Notes: generated by a model from the sequence alone, not told the origin. Positions 37,835-60,700 are shown, counted from the first letter of the stretch. The stretch is 64,000 bases of DNA from Lampris incognitus (GCF_029633865.1 NC_079211.1:142519345-142583344), one strand, 5' to 3'. Program-made: numbers and translations.

Positions 37835-38148
37835 GACGTCAATGGGCCAATTATTTAACAGCAATGGCGGATCGTGGGAGCCGCGGATAGTTCCAAACAG
37901 GGCGACCCGGGGCAACAGGATTGCCATGGCGAAGGTGTGTTTCTCGCATTAATCAAAGGCTAATTTGCAGGTAAGAAGCAACAGTTGACATTTTAATGAT
38001 GACCACTTTACAAGCACGTTTGAATCAAACTAACCACGTAATTTAAAGCGTGACAGCTCGTCAATTCCTACACATGCGCATAGAGTGTGTCACGTTGGAA
38101 TATATCTATATATAAATGTAAAAATCTGAAAATATTAGTTAGTAGTGT

Positions 38149-38285
38149 AAGCGGTTATTTTCTTGCCCGGTGCGGGATTCGATACGAGGTCTATCGCACC
38201 ACAAGGCGACATCGCTAACCGCTCGGCTAAAGGGTCAGACCTGTTAGCTAGGGGCTAACGTGTCTTATTAGTAGTTTACAGTAGT
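38149..38285 (-). repeat. tRNA-derived insertion in hAT MITE
   Basis: On the - strand TAGCCGAGCGGTTAGCGATG (box A) and ATCGAATCCCGC (box B). The acceptor stem does not pair, so it is a SINE-type relic and not a tRNA gene. Flanked by TTAGTAGT-like repeats. Confidence 0.65.
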
Positions 38286-38509
38286 TACCAGAAATCGCGG
38301 CAAAGCAGTTCATTTAAATGACCCGCCCTGCTTCGTTTGGCGCTATTCGGCGGCTACGTGAACCACGTGACCCTCTCGCGTTCTGACCCCTCGTTGACGC
38401 AACTCTCTTTCTAGGGCTCTGGTCATGACCATTTGGGGAGGGGGGGAAGGGGGGGTAGTGATTTAGCCATCTTTAGTTGGAGGTGATCAAAGTGAAGAGA
38501 ATCAGAATA

Positions 38510-38790
38510 AGCGGACGCACGTGTTCACTGAAAATGGCGACGCGGGGACGGTGACGGTCAGACGTCTTTACTTCTCACAGCCGAGCCCGTTAAACGTTAA
38601 ACACGCTAAAATAAAACCGTGGTCACGAGTACAGTTACACTGCCGCGAACGAAGTGGCCGCCGAGCCGAGCCGAGCCGGAAGTCCGTCGCGGCGATCACC
38701 GGAAACGCATTAGTTGTCCCGCGCTTCTAATAATTGTGTAACTGCGAGCGAACAGCCGCGTCTTCTCTCCGCAGCTCTGACGTGTTGTGT
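38510..38790. promoter_or_regulatory. CpG-rich, promoter-like patch
   Basis: Dense CG dinucleotides in an otherwise CpG-poor region, with AAAATGGCGAC (YY1-like, 38,531) and GCCGGAAGTCCG (ETS-like, 38,676). It lies between the convergent bmp1 and disp3 genes, where no known promoter is expected. Inference only. Confidence 0.35.
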
Positions 38791-40145
38791 AACGACGAAG
38801 AAGAAAATATACAAAAAGAGAAGGGAGAAGGGAGAAGGGGTGAAACGGGGACACCGCTTTGTTTTCTCAGAACAAGGCCCGAGGCTCTTTGCACTTCCTT
38901 TATTTGACATGAGAAATTATACACAACAGAAATGTGCCGCCCTGACAGAAACAGAAGTTACTCCCTCTCTCCGGCCGTCTTTGGGATGATTCAGTGTGAC
39001 AAATGAACCCTTGCCCTATCTGAGGGGCCAACCGGGGCCTTTCTGCAGTGGGTGTAGAGTAGGGTGGAGTGGGTGGAGGTTTGGGGGCGGGGGGGTGTGT
39101 GCAGCAAGAGCCATCAAGTGCTGAGGAGAGCATGTGGCGGCTGCCCCTGAGAAGCTGACAAGTACTCCTGTCCTTTAAACCGGCTCTGCTAGGAGGCAGA
39201 ACGGAGTCCCTTAAGCGTCCACATGAAATAAGTTCGGAGGGGTCATAAAGTAGATTTAAAAACTCATAACGGGGGGGGGGGGGTGACATCGCAAAGAAGA
39301 CCTTGTGAGAGGTACTGGCATAAAGAGAGCGAGTCTGCATCGGCAGCACAGGTGATCCAGTTCAGAACGCGTGAGCAGCATATCTGCACATATTACATCA
39401 CGCACTACTATACAATAATGCATTCATAAGAGCATTGTATATATGCTTTTCTACACACAACACCCCCCCCCCCCGTTATATCACTAGGACAACGTATGTA
39501 GAAGAATACATAAGCTTTGTGATATATCAATGGCCACGGCCAATCGTATGTGTGGGGGTATTACGAATCTTTACGGGCGTCGGGACTTCAGCGCTCTGCC
39601 GAAAAGTCACTCGGTGTCCCTGACAACAGGTCAGAGAACAGTCAGTGACTCCTGAAAGCCCAATAATTTGACACTGATGTAAACTGACTCAACCCTCATT
39701 TCACAATGACCTCTGAACGAGTGTCACCTCCGTTACTAAGCTGAAGACTGCAGCCCGTAGAAAGAAACAACACCTCAGCTGGCCTCCGACAAGGCAGCTC
39801 ACCACTAGGAACGACACCCGGCCATCTGCACTGTATTTTACTTGGTTAAGATAAGCAGAGGGTGGGTGGGGGGGGGTTGTTCTGAATATTTAGAAACAGA
39901 CTCCACAGATAACTACTAGCATAGAAATATATTTTATAATTGGTGTGTTATTACAATGTAACAACTCTTCTTTGTAAATATAGCAACAACAAAAAATCTG
40001 TGACATCATTGTGCTGTAAGGTACACCACCATTTTACTTGGATGGTAAGTCCACCTTATCCTGGAATAGAGGACAGCGTTGAGAGTTGGGACTCTGAGTT
40101 TGGCTCTAGAGGTAATACACATCAGTGGCTGAGGGACAACCGCGT
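38791..40145. other. intergenic / disp3 3' UTR
   Basis: Downstream of the disp3 stop. An AATAAA on the - strand at 38,897-38,902 is one possible polyadenylation signal. Poly-G runs at 39,270-39,285; no gene seen. Confidence 0.35.
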
Positions 40146-50826
<10,681 letters not shown>

Positions 50827-50907
50827 CTGTAACAGAGACATGAAGTACCTTGTCATCTCTCATAAAAAAGACACCCATGTAGTGCTGGGCAATATGGAAA
50901 TTATCCA

Positions 50908-51288
50908 TCCATTTCCATCCATTATCTGAACCGCTTATCCTGCTCAGGGTCACGGCGATGCTGGAGTCTATCCCAGGAGTCACTGGGCGGCAGGCGGGGA
51001 GACACCCTGGCCAGGCCGCCAGTCCATCACAGGGCCAACACACACATACACACACACATTCACACCTAGGGACAATTTAGTATAGCCGATACACCTGACC
51101 TACATGTCTTTGGACTGTAGGAGGAAACCGGCACACCCGGGGAAACCCACGCAGACACGGGGAGAACATGCAAACTCCACACAAAGGAGGACCCAGGACG
51201 ACCCCCAAGGCTGGACTACCCCGGGGCTCGAACTCAGGACCTTCTTGCTGTGAGGTGACCGCGCTAACCATTGCACCACCGTGCCGCC
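50908..51288 (-). repeat. SINE-B copy
   Basis: Antisense, full length, ending GTGCCGCC; lies 80 bp 5' of disp3 coding exon 1 (in its first intron or upstream region). Confidence 0.88.
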
Positions 51289-51289
51289 A

Positions 51290-51368
51290 TATATATATAT
51301 ATATGTGTATGTGTGTGTGTATATATATAGTGTATATATATATGTGTGTGTGCATGTATATATCAATA
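51290..51368. repeat. AT/GT-rich microsatellite
   Basis: Alternating TA and TG dinucleotides; a matching tract lies at 52,079-52,220 on the far side of the MITE-like Tc1 element, which inserted into it. Confidence 0.85.
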
Positions 51369-51370
51369 TA

Positions 51371-52076
51371 CACTACCGTTCAAAAGTTTGGGATCACCCA
51401 AACAATTTCGTAACAGGTACTATTTAATGAAGATGCCAGTTGGGGACCTGTGAGGCGTCTGTTTCTCAAACTAGAGACTCTAATGTACTTATCTTCTTGC
51501 TCAGTTGTGCAACGCGGCCTCCCACTTCTTTTTCTACTCTGGTTAGAGCCTGTTTGTGCTGTCCTCTGAAGGGAGTAGTACACACCGGTGTAGGAAATCT
51601 TCAATTTCTTAGCAATTTCTCGCATGGAATAGCCTTCATTTCTAAGAACAAGAATAGACTGTCGAGTTTCAGATGAAAGTTCTCTTTTTCTGGCCATTTT
51701 GAGCGTTTAATTGACCCCACAAATGTGATGCTCCAGAAACTCAATCTGCTCAAAGAAGTGCCCATCCAACCAATCCAACTTGTGGGAGCTGCTTCTGGAA
51801 GCGTGGGGTGCAATTTCTCCAGATTACCTCAACAAATTAACAGCTAGAATGCCAAAGGTCTGCAATGCTGTAATAGCGGCAAATGGAGGATTCTTTGACG
51901 AAAGCAAAGTTTGATGTAAAAAAAATCTTATTTCAAATACAAATCATTATTTCTAACCTTGTCAATGTCTTGACTCTATTTTCTATTCATTTCACAACAT
52001 ATGGTGGTGAATAAGTGTGACTTTTCATGGAAAACACAAAATTGTTTGGGTGATCCCAAACTTTTGAACGGTAGTG
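51371..52076. mobile_element. non-autonomous Tc1-like element, 706 bp
   Basis: Inverted ends CACTACCGTTCAAAAGTTTG with TA on both sides (51,369-51,370; 52,077-52,078). Encodes only the N-terminal part of a transposase on the - strand; the catalytic domain is deleted. Confidence 0.92.
51380..51697 (-). CDS. Tc1 transposase DNA-binding domain only, 105 codons, intact frame
   Basis: Starts MARKRELSSETRQSILVLRN and contains MREIAKKLKISYTGVYYSLQ, a HTH; then RKRSGRPRCTTEQEDKYI (GRPR-type hook) and a second helical stretch SLRNRRLTGPQLASSLNS. The frame then runs into the inverted repeat and stops. Expression is unknown; it may be just a young deletion derivative. Confidence 0.6.
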   Translation of the reverse strand: MARKRELSSETRQSILVLRNEGYSMREIAKKLKISYTGVYYSLQRTAQTGSNQSRKRSGRPRCTTEQEDKYIRVSSLRNRRLTGPQLASSLNSTCYEIVWVIPNF

Positions 52077-52220
52077 TATGTACACACACATGCATATACG
52101 TATGTATATATATATACACACACACACACACACATGCATATATATATATGCCCACATACATATATATATAGAAAATCATATACATTATATTCATTATCAC
52201 ACACATATATATATATACAT

Positions 52221-54179
52221 ATAAAATCATAGGGAACTTTATATATTGATAAATGTCACGACATCCACTTACACATGCAGATTATACCATGTTTAAGAAC
52301 CCAGCTGAGGTTCGTCACATTGAGTTGTTCGGCAAAATATAAAGCAGGAATATCGTGCCAAAACTAGTTTTCAGACGACACTCCCTCAGATATTTCAAAC
52401 CTCATTTTGTGAGAAATTTTCAGGTGGTGGATTCTTGTTATTATTGGTTCAGACATCAAAATTGTGCATCACGGCATGACAATACCCGAACGCCATCCCG
52501 ATGCAACACCGCTGAAACGATCATATTGAATAAATGATAATAGTATTGGGTTACGGCCCGGCCCTACAGCTGTGCTCTGCTTGTGCGGCTGGACGGGGGC
52601 ACGGTATAGCTGTGCCACAGACGGGCTGCAGCCGCCAGAGCGGCCGGAACGGGCAGCCAGGTAAGCGGCGATGTTCCAGTCAGCAGGCAAGCAAGGGCAT
52701 GACTATTAAGTCTGCCTTCAAGCAGCTGGCAACAAAGGTCTCCTGCTCTCAGCTCAAAGGAGTCAAGGGGAAAATTGAGACGGGGGCACCTTTTATCAAG
52801 GGCTTAGAACGGAGAATGGCCGGCTAAGCCCCGTTTTAAGATGCTGATCACAAGGCCCCCGCGGGTAAGACGGGGGGAAAAAACTGTGATTCAATTTTCC
52901 TCACTCTCAGCGTGTTTACACCGAGGCCACCCAAAGCGTGCCTGATGGTGTTTCTCCACATATCTGTATTCAGCGTCGGTTTGTCGGATCTGCAGGAAAA
53001 TGTTTTGTCACCTCACTCGTCTAATTGCTGGCGAGAGGACACAGGACTGTGATACCGGAGGAGGCCGTGGGCAAAGACGGTTTACAAATTGTGAGCGACA
53101 GCACTTAACTAACGGTTTCAGTCAAACGACGGCCGTCTCTATTTTTCAGTCCTTTGCCCGCCACACTGCTGACAGATGCATCGCGTTCAAATTGCAGCAA
53201 GCTTGCTAACCGCAGCAATTTATCTTTTCTCTTGCAAACGGCACTGCGAGGGCAGCCAGGTGAGCCGGCGAATCTTGAATGTGTGCGAGATTTACTAGCT
53301 GCGCTCAGCTCGCTTTGTTGAACTGAAAATCTGCCAGATTCACAAATAATATAGTCCCAATAGATACTGGGGAGTATGAGCGGCTCTGCCGAGGCCAGAA
53401 ACCAGGCGAGCAAGGCCCTCGTAACACGTCGGCAAGTCCACGCGGGGCTGTTGATAGTCATTAAGAGGCATTGTTTATTCATGTTGCGTTTTCCTGAGCG
53501 TTTAGGTCCCCGGTATGTTTTATTCCGTGTAGTGGCAAGCACCTAATTAGGGCCCGTATCTGTGAACCGGCACCCCTGGCTTGCCGACAAAGTCTACGGA
53601 TCCACTGTTAATAAGGCCGGCTGGGCAGCTCTGGCATTCTTGTCTTGGGGGGGTTCTTCAAGTTTCCTTTTTCTTTTTTCTGGCTGTGGGTAGGGTTGCT
53701 TTTATCTTCACATTTCAAGACGGGAAGATCTGAAATCGTTGCATCTGGTAAATTCTGTTTTGATGGGTAGGTTCCTTTGAGATTCTTGACATGGAAAACC
53801 CAGTCGCTGGAGACCAGAGCTTCACCTCCAGAAATAGACCTACGCCAATCACATCCTAATCTCTACTTTTCACATGTATTCACAGTCATGTCACTCTACA
53901 GATGGGGGCAGCACTATATCTTTCATCATCATCATCATCATCATCATATTCCGATACACCATAATTAATGTCCCTGCTCCTTCACAGGATCAGCTTTGAC
54001 ATGATTGCTTACAAAATATGAGTGGCACAGATTACTCATTAAATCGTCTCATTATAATAACCTGATACTTTCAGCAACCCTTTGATCCCTTTGTCTCCAA
54101 CAGGTTTATTATACAAAGGAAAAATTGCAATCTGCTAACGACCAAATGCACGAGAGAATGCAGTGTTATTTTTGTTTGT
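52221..54179. other. intergenic, largely repeat-free
   Basis: 52,560-53,600 is high-complexity, GC-richer DNA without recognised repeats; a 145-codon - strand frame (53,542-53,105) there has no family I know. A (CAT)n run lies at 53,917-53,946. Confidence 0.35.
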
Positions 54180-54340
54180 TTGCCCCCCCCCCCATTTTTC
54201 TCCCCAATTGTACTTGGCCAATTACCCCACTCTTCCGAGCCGTCCCGGTCGCTGCTCCACCCCCTCTGCCGATCCGGGGAGGGCAGCAGACTACCACATG
54301 CCTCCTCCCATACATGTGGAGCCGCCAGCCGCTTCTTGTC

Positions 54341-54925
54341 ACCTGACAGTGAGGAGTTTCACCTGACAGGGAGGAGTTTCACCTGACAGTGAGGAGTTTC
54401 ACCAGACAGTGAGGAGTGTCGCCTGACAGTGAGGAGTGTCGCCTGACAGTGAGGAGTTTCACTAGACAGTAGAGTTTCGCCAGACAGCGAGGAGTTTCAC
54501 CAGACAGTGAGGAGTTTCACCAGACAGTGAGGAGTGTCGCCTGACAGTGAGGAGTGTCGCCTGACAGTGAGGAGTGTCACTAGACAGTAGAGTTTCACCA
54601 GACAGCGAGGAGTTTCACCAGACAGCGAGGAGTTTCACCAGACAGTGAGGAGTTTCACTAGACAGTGGAGTTTCACCAGACAGTGGAGTTTCGCCTGACA
54701 GTGAGGCGTTTCACCTGACAGTGAGGAGTTTCACTAGACAGTGGAGTTTCACCAGACAGTGGAGTTTCGCCTGACAGTGAGGAGTGTCACCTGACAGTGA
54801 GGAGTTTCACTAGACAGTAGAGTTTCACCAGACAGTGAGGAGTTTCGCCTGACAGTGAGGCGTTTCACCTGACAGTGAGGAGTTTCACCAGACAGTGAGG
54901 AGTTTCACCAGACAGTGAGGAGTGT
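54341..54925. repeat. ~20-bp minisatellite derived from SINE-A
   Basis: About 29 copies of CCTGACAGTGAGGAGTTTCA with variants (ACCAGACAGTG, TCGCCTGACAG, and shortened TAGACAGTAGAG). The unit is the SINE-A segment CTGACAGTGAGGAGTTTCAC, present once in other copies. Confidence 0.93.
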
Positions 54926-55190
54926 TATGGCGTTATTTTCGTGCCCACATTCTGTGCGCGTGAAGGGATATTTTGAGCGCACAAATAAATGTATCATCGC
55001 GCAAATAATTATTAATTTTGAGCAAAGGGAAATCTATTTTGTACTCAACAATCGCCTGACCTGCTCGCTCCACATCCTTGTTCGGTGCGCGCTCAAAATG
55101 GAGCCTCTGTGCTCGCTCGCAAAACATTTATCTGGGCGCTCAAACTATCCCTTCACGCGCACAGAATTTAGGCACGAAAATAACGCCATA
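54926..55190. mobile_element. palindromic MITE, 265 bp
   Basis: Ends TATGGCGTTATTTTCGTGCC and its inverse at 55,171-55,190; inverted arms about 60 bp. Probable TA target duplication. Confidence 0.88.
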
Positions 55191-55372
55191 GACTTTCGCC
55201 AGGGGGCGCAGCGAGTGGGAGGATCACGCTATCCCCCCCCCCCCACCGAACAGGCGCCACGACCGACCAGAGGAGGCGCTAGTGCAGCGACCAGGACACA
55301 TACCCATATCCGGCTTCCCACCCGCAAACACGGCCAATTGTGTCCGACCAAGCCAGAGGTAACATGGGGATT

Positions 55373-56552
55373 TGAAATTTGAAATAACGTTAGTTTTTAT
55401 ATACAATGTCTTTTTTCCCCTTCTAACAGATTTATGAGCAATCACCAAATATTCAGTTACCTCCATTTCCTGTCCACCTCTTCACTGCACCGTCTAATAA
55501 AGGTAAAATACCCAACAGATAATCCTGGGGGGAAAAAAGTGTTATCTCTCAAGTGATCATTGTGTGTGAACAGTAATCATTTTGTTAGTAATCAAATTAC
55601 TGCAATCCAATTACACTTTACTCTTTTGAATAGGGGGTATTGATCGAGACGAGGGGAGGAAGAGCTGCATGGAAAGACAAGGGGGAAATGGGTAAGTGAG
55701 GAGGAGAGAACATTATATGGAGAACAAGTGGAAGTGGCACATCCCACACCCCTGCGGTCAGCCTCAAACAAGTTATCGCCATCTCAACTCCTGCACCAGG
55801 AGCCACGCTTTGTGCATTTCAATATTCATGGGACAGTCTAGATGAGATTATCCCAATGTCCCCCATAACTCCCCCATGTCAGCATTAACATCAGAATAGG
55901 CTGATCAGTAGATCAGCCTGACACATAGAGCCACTCATTAAAGGCTGCCATGCAGACTCGGTGCTTTTTAGGCAGGGCGACATCTTTCACGTTAATGGAC
56001 TGGCGGCCACCGGGTACCTTGATCCAGGGAGCAGGCAAGTACGCTGGAGCTTTTGAAATAGCTCTGCTGTGATGCATCACCAAAGTAATCTCTCTCCGAC
56101 GGGCCCCAGGGAGGAATCCTTTTGTCTGTTGTTGATGAATATGAAGACTCCTCACTGCCAACTACAGTGCACCTAACGTACATCCATTATGAGTGGCACG
56201 TAGTGGCTGAAGTAAGGCGTGCAGTGCAGGGCTGGGAATTACCCAACACAGGAGCAATTCTTCCAACGCCACCAGTCAGGAGGAGCAGGGAGCAAACTAA
56301 CAACGGTGCTCAGGTGTGGATTATGAATAGAGTGTCATTTGGGCAAATTCTTGTCATATTTGTGGGAATAAAGGCAGTCTTACATCTGGTTCAGCCAGCG
56401 TGAAATTGTTGTTGTCAAAATTGAGTCTGCGTTCCTTTGTCTGTAATGTGGTTTTTAGCGTCAAAGTGGATGGTTAAGACGGGGAGCGAACGCACCGAGC
56501 TGCTGGAATTGAATGATCATTGCAACATTTACTGGAAGGGAATTAGCTTTGG
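55373..56552. other. intergenic, no gene recognised
   Basis: An 82-codon - strand frame (56,161-55,913) in high-complexity DNA is noted but unassigned. Confidence 0.35.
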
Positions 56553-56955
56553 GGCGGCATGGTGGCGCAGTGATTAGCGTGGTCACCTCACAGCATGAAG
56601 GTCCTGGGTTTGAGCCCCAGGGTAGTCCAACCTTGGTGGGTCATCCCAGGTCGTCCTCTGTGTGGAGTTTGCATGTTCTCCCTGTGTCTGTGTGGGTTTC
56701 CTCTGGGGGCTCTGATTTCCTCCCACAGTCCAAAGACATGTGGGTCAGGTGAACTGGCCATACTAAATTGTTCCCTAGGAATGAATGGGTGTGGGTGGGT
56801 GTATGTGTGTGGGTGGGGAGGGCTGTCATGGCCTGGCGGCCTGTTGAGGGTGTCTCAGCACCTGCCACCCAATGACTGCTGGAATAGGCTCCAGCATCCC
56901 CGCGACCCTGAGAGCAGGATAAGCGGTTCAGATAATGGATGGATGGATGGATGGA
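56553..56955 (+). repeat. SINE-B copy with TSD
   Basis: Starts GGCGGCATGGTGGCGCAGTG, ends in a TGGA tail; TTAGCTTTG on both sides. Confidence 0.9.
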
Positions 56956-57699
56956 CTTAGCTTTGCACTGCATATAGTTTTCAATAGATCGTAAGCTGCC
57001 TGAAATAACAAAGCACTCGTATTAAAATATAACGAACGTGGCCTTTGGCTGTTTATGGAAGTTCATGCAATTCAATATGCCATTTTGCTTCGAGGACCCC
57101 TGGCACTGTTTTACTTCCATAGGTGTGTACTGGATGACCTTGTCTGTCCCCCCACTTAGGATTCACTCAGGAACTTTGTGCACAGGGGGCTCTTTTAGTA
57201 GTCCTGCCATGCAGGTCTTGATGTAATTGGCTGCTTGTTAGTAGTGTGTGCTCCGTTCAGCGAAGTGTATTCACTGCGAACCATGACCTCCAGCTCAGTG
57301 TAGTCTTAGTATTTTGTTTCATTCAAAAGACCCCATTTACACCAAAATATCAATATCATACCACCTACCAGAACCACGAAACGGCATCAAGTAAAATGTT
57401 TAAAAATCACTTTTCAGAATGTGTACAGAAAGATATTTCAACAAAGGTGGTAAAAGGATGAGTTTTTGAGTGGTTTGTGCGTCCCTGGCTGTGCTGAACA
57501 AAAGTTATGTGGTGTTGTGTTCAGTACCATCCCGAGTGCAAACCTCTGAGTAGGTGAGGCGGGAGCTCTAAGCATTCCCAGCATGCCGAGAGTCTGGACC
57601 CTTAAGATCAACCACCAGCATCTCGCTCAAAATGCCTCTCTTCTTCTTCCACCTCCTCCCCCTTGTCTGCCTTGCTTACCTGGGGTGCCTTTATGTGCT

Positions 57700-57731
<32 letters not shown>

Positions 57732-60700
57732 CGCACATACGTGTGTCTCTACAAAAGTAGGGGATTTGTAACCCTCAAAGCTGACAACAGCTAAAAATAG
57801 CCAGCCTCCCCCTGTGTTTCATCTCCCCTCTATCTCATCCAATATGGATATCACACCCCATCTCCTGCCCCACACTTCCAGCATGGTGTCGACTAGCAGA
57901 CTAACAGAACACACCACCTTGTTTGAAGGGAAGTTAACGTCAGCCCCAGCTCTAGATGCTCGTGTATGAACACCGAGCTGTATATAGTCCTATGGGGGAC
58001 GACACCTACATATGCTCTGCACACGGGGACTCGATTTGGAGGCCCTTGGTTCGAGTCCTATCATTACGATCCGTTCGTGCCTAATGTCAGGGTGGACATC
58101 TTATTAGACATGTGTAAATACTCGGCGCTGAAGAGAGCGCACAACGCGTGAAGGTATCCCGAGGTAGTGAGCGATTTGCCCTCAGCAGGCAGATCAAATG
58201 GAAGAATTTGGCTTCGTGGCACGCTGAGCAAAAACGAAGGTAGTTTCTGTCCAGTACCATGAATGAACGAGTAAATAAATAAATAAAATGAACTAATAAA
58301 TAAATTCCTCACACGCAGACAAAGAAAGCCATGCACAGACCTACCAACAGACACTCACGTGTACATAAGAGCCGGATTTGAAAAAGTTATCTGCCCAGGA
58401 GTTACTCTATAATTTAGTTTGTAGTCCAAGCCACTTAACACAGACAGGACCTGGTTTTCGTTGGATGTTTTCATGCAGCACCGGTCTCCTTTGTAAATTC
58501 ATAATATTTTTCACATTCTTACTTGGGTTAAAATGGTTAACTCGTGCATCAAAGTACCCCTAAACTCAAACGACTGAATACTCGGAGAGGAGGGGGAAAA
58601 AAAGAAAAAAGCATTCCTGTGCAAAACATATTTGCATCTTACCTGAATGTGATGAGTTGTGATGATGACAGGCGGCGGCGTTCAGGCAGTCGGCTTTCTC
58701 TTCTGTTGAGGTGAACTTGTGCTCTGCAATTTCATCACTCCCTTGATTTGCTGTGAATACTTTTTAAAAAAATTATTTCTGCTTTATTATCATACTTAAT
58801 AACTCATTAAGGGGAGATGCACGACAACCCTGACACACAGAATCTCTCTTTCTTCCTCCACCCAGGAATCCTAAAATTTCAGCCACTGATTATAATAGCA
58901 GTAATAGTAATAACATGGATGTCTTGTTTTCCTGTCCTCTTTACGCTGCCTGGTCTCTCACTCTGCTCCCTCCCTCCTCTTTAACCCGGTTGTCCAGGCG
59001 ACAGAGGCAGTGAGAGTCAGACGGTACCCTCCCCTGGCAGCGCCTCTCTCTCTTTCCCTCTCTCTCTCTTTGTTCAGCCTTCTCTGCTGGCTTCACAACC
59101 AGGGTGAATGGTGACGGGGAGGTGACACAAAACACAAAATCTTCCAGGGCGATGCTCGTGGAACGCCACAGATCCTTCAATTATTCTACAGACGGGTTAA
59201 AATCCTGCATATGAATCAAATCCGCCACTTGGCTATTAATGAAAGATTGGAGCAATATATCGTAGGACTGCAGCAGATCCCCCCTCCCTTAGATCGTGGT
59301 TGGTATGTTCTACTTCGGCCTCAGTTGGGGAGGGGGGCTGTTACAAGAAGAGGGTGATTAGAATGACGGACTACAATGGGAGAGAAAGTGTAGGAGATTT
59401 AAAGTAACAACCTGAAATGGGAGGCTATCAGACGTCGGTTTATTTACATTTCCCATCTCTGTGTTTTCACTTTGAATGTAATAAAACTGCAATTTATATT
59501 CTGTTTGATTTGACGCTCAACAACTGAGAGGTCGACCCTGCATTAAAATCAACTGGAGTGTGTTGAAGTGTGGGCTGAACCGCTGTGGAAAAAAGGGTAC
59601 ACTGTCCATATTGATTGTTTGTCATACGCCTGTTTTATCAAGGTTATAATGACTTTAACATGAAGCGTGGCCTGAACGGCTTCGTCCACACAGAGCGTGT
59701 TTGGACCAGTGGATCCCTGCAATCACTCATCTCCATCATTAATGACCACCCTTAACGTTTATGACCTTCAGTTACACGCCCCGACGTCCTATTCACCTGT
59801 CGCCTTGCATCTCACACTTACTTACCTGAGGTCGAGCCAGGATTCGCTCATTACGTGCACACAGAAAGGAAACCGTCCGTCATCTGAAGCGGAGCGGTTC
59901 GGGCAAGTCTGGCGTTCATAATTGTCCCTTGTGCTCTTGGTAACCTTTGCTGCAGTGAACGAGTCAAACAAAGGGTGGAAAAAAAAAAAGGAAAAAGACT
60001 GAGGTGCTCATGTCACAACATGTCAATCTGTCTTGGGAATCTGCAGGATACTCAGTCCTCATTCAGCCGGGTCGCTGCCACTGACGCAATCAGACTTATG
60101 ACTTTTTCAGACCTTGGGATCAATTAGGGATAAAAACAAGAGTTGAATCGCAGGTCCTATCATGACTGTATGAGAGACTGCGAATGATACAACACATCTC
60201 ATTGACCTGCTGCTGTGCACTGTTTGACAAAAAACCCCACAAAGACTGAAGACAGTGTCTCGTGTCGGGGTTTAATGAGTTCTTCTCAGCCTCACAAACC
60301 CCATTCAGTAAACATGTACGACAAATATTGGCAGGAAAGAACTTCCAGGCAGTTGACAAACATTTGGTAACAATGTACATTTAAATGATACAAAATATAC
60401 ACATCAAAGGGTCACTGATTCATACATCAACACATGCACACCCTACACACACATGCACACGCATCCAGAGCTTCCAGAAAGAGAGACCGGCTGTGTATGT
60501 TGTGTTCTCTCCCTGACCTCATGAAAGTCCGTGTTATGGGCGGATAGTCCTACTAAGGCATGTCTTTCTGAGGAAACCTTGACCTTCAGGAAAACTTTGG
60601 GTTTCCCAACGTTTCTGGCTATGAGAACAAATTCACACAGTTACTGCACTTAAACAGGATAAACAGATGAAAGGGGGTAAAACTTGACCAATATCAGGTA

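Larger units (their letters stand above)
37516..38421. mobile_element. hAT MITE, 906 bp, with two nested insertions
   Basis: Ends CAGAGCCCTAGAAAGAGAG and CTCTCTTTCTAGGGCTCTG; TSD GTCAGGAC / GTCATGAC. Contains an inserted element at 37,557-37,834 and a tRNA-like SINE at about 38,149-38,285. Without them it is a longer version of the MITE at 17,885. Confidence 0.88.
37104..38455 (+). repeat. SINE-A copy split by a hAT MITE
   Basis: Sense SINE-A from GGCGTCCGGGTGGCGTGGCG to 37,507, resuming at 38,422 (CCATTTGGGGAGG). Confidence 0.88.
54180..55372 (-). repeat. SINE-A copy expanded and interrupted
   Basis: Antisense SINE-A tail at 54,180-54,345, then a 20-bp minisatellite grown from its own segment, then a palindromic MITE, then the SINE resumes at 55,191 and is cut off near 55,372 before the head. 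Confidence 0.88.

Noticed and set aside
38149-38285. An intact tRNA gene within the hAT MITE
   Set aside because: The anticodon arm is plausible, but acceptor and T stems are mismatched and it is inside a MITE insertion.
53105-53542. 145-codon open frame as a gene
   Set aside because: No family resemblance and no supporting exons; noted only as repeat-free DNA.
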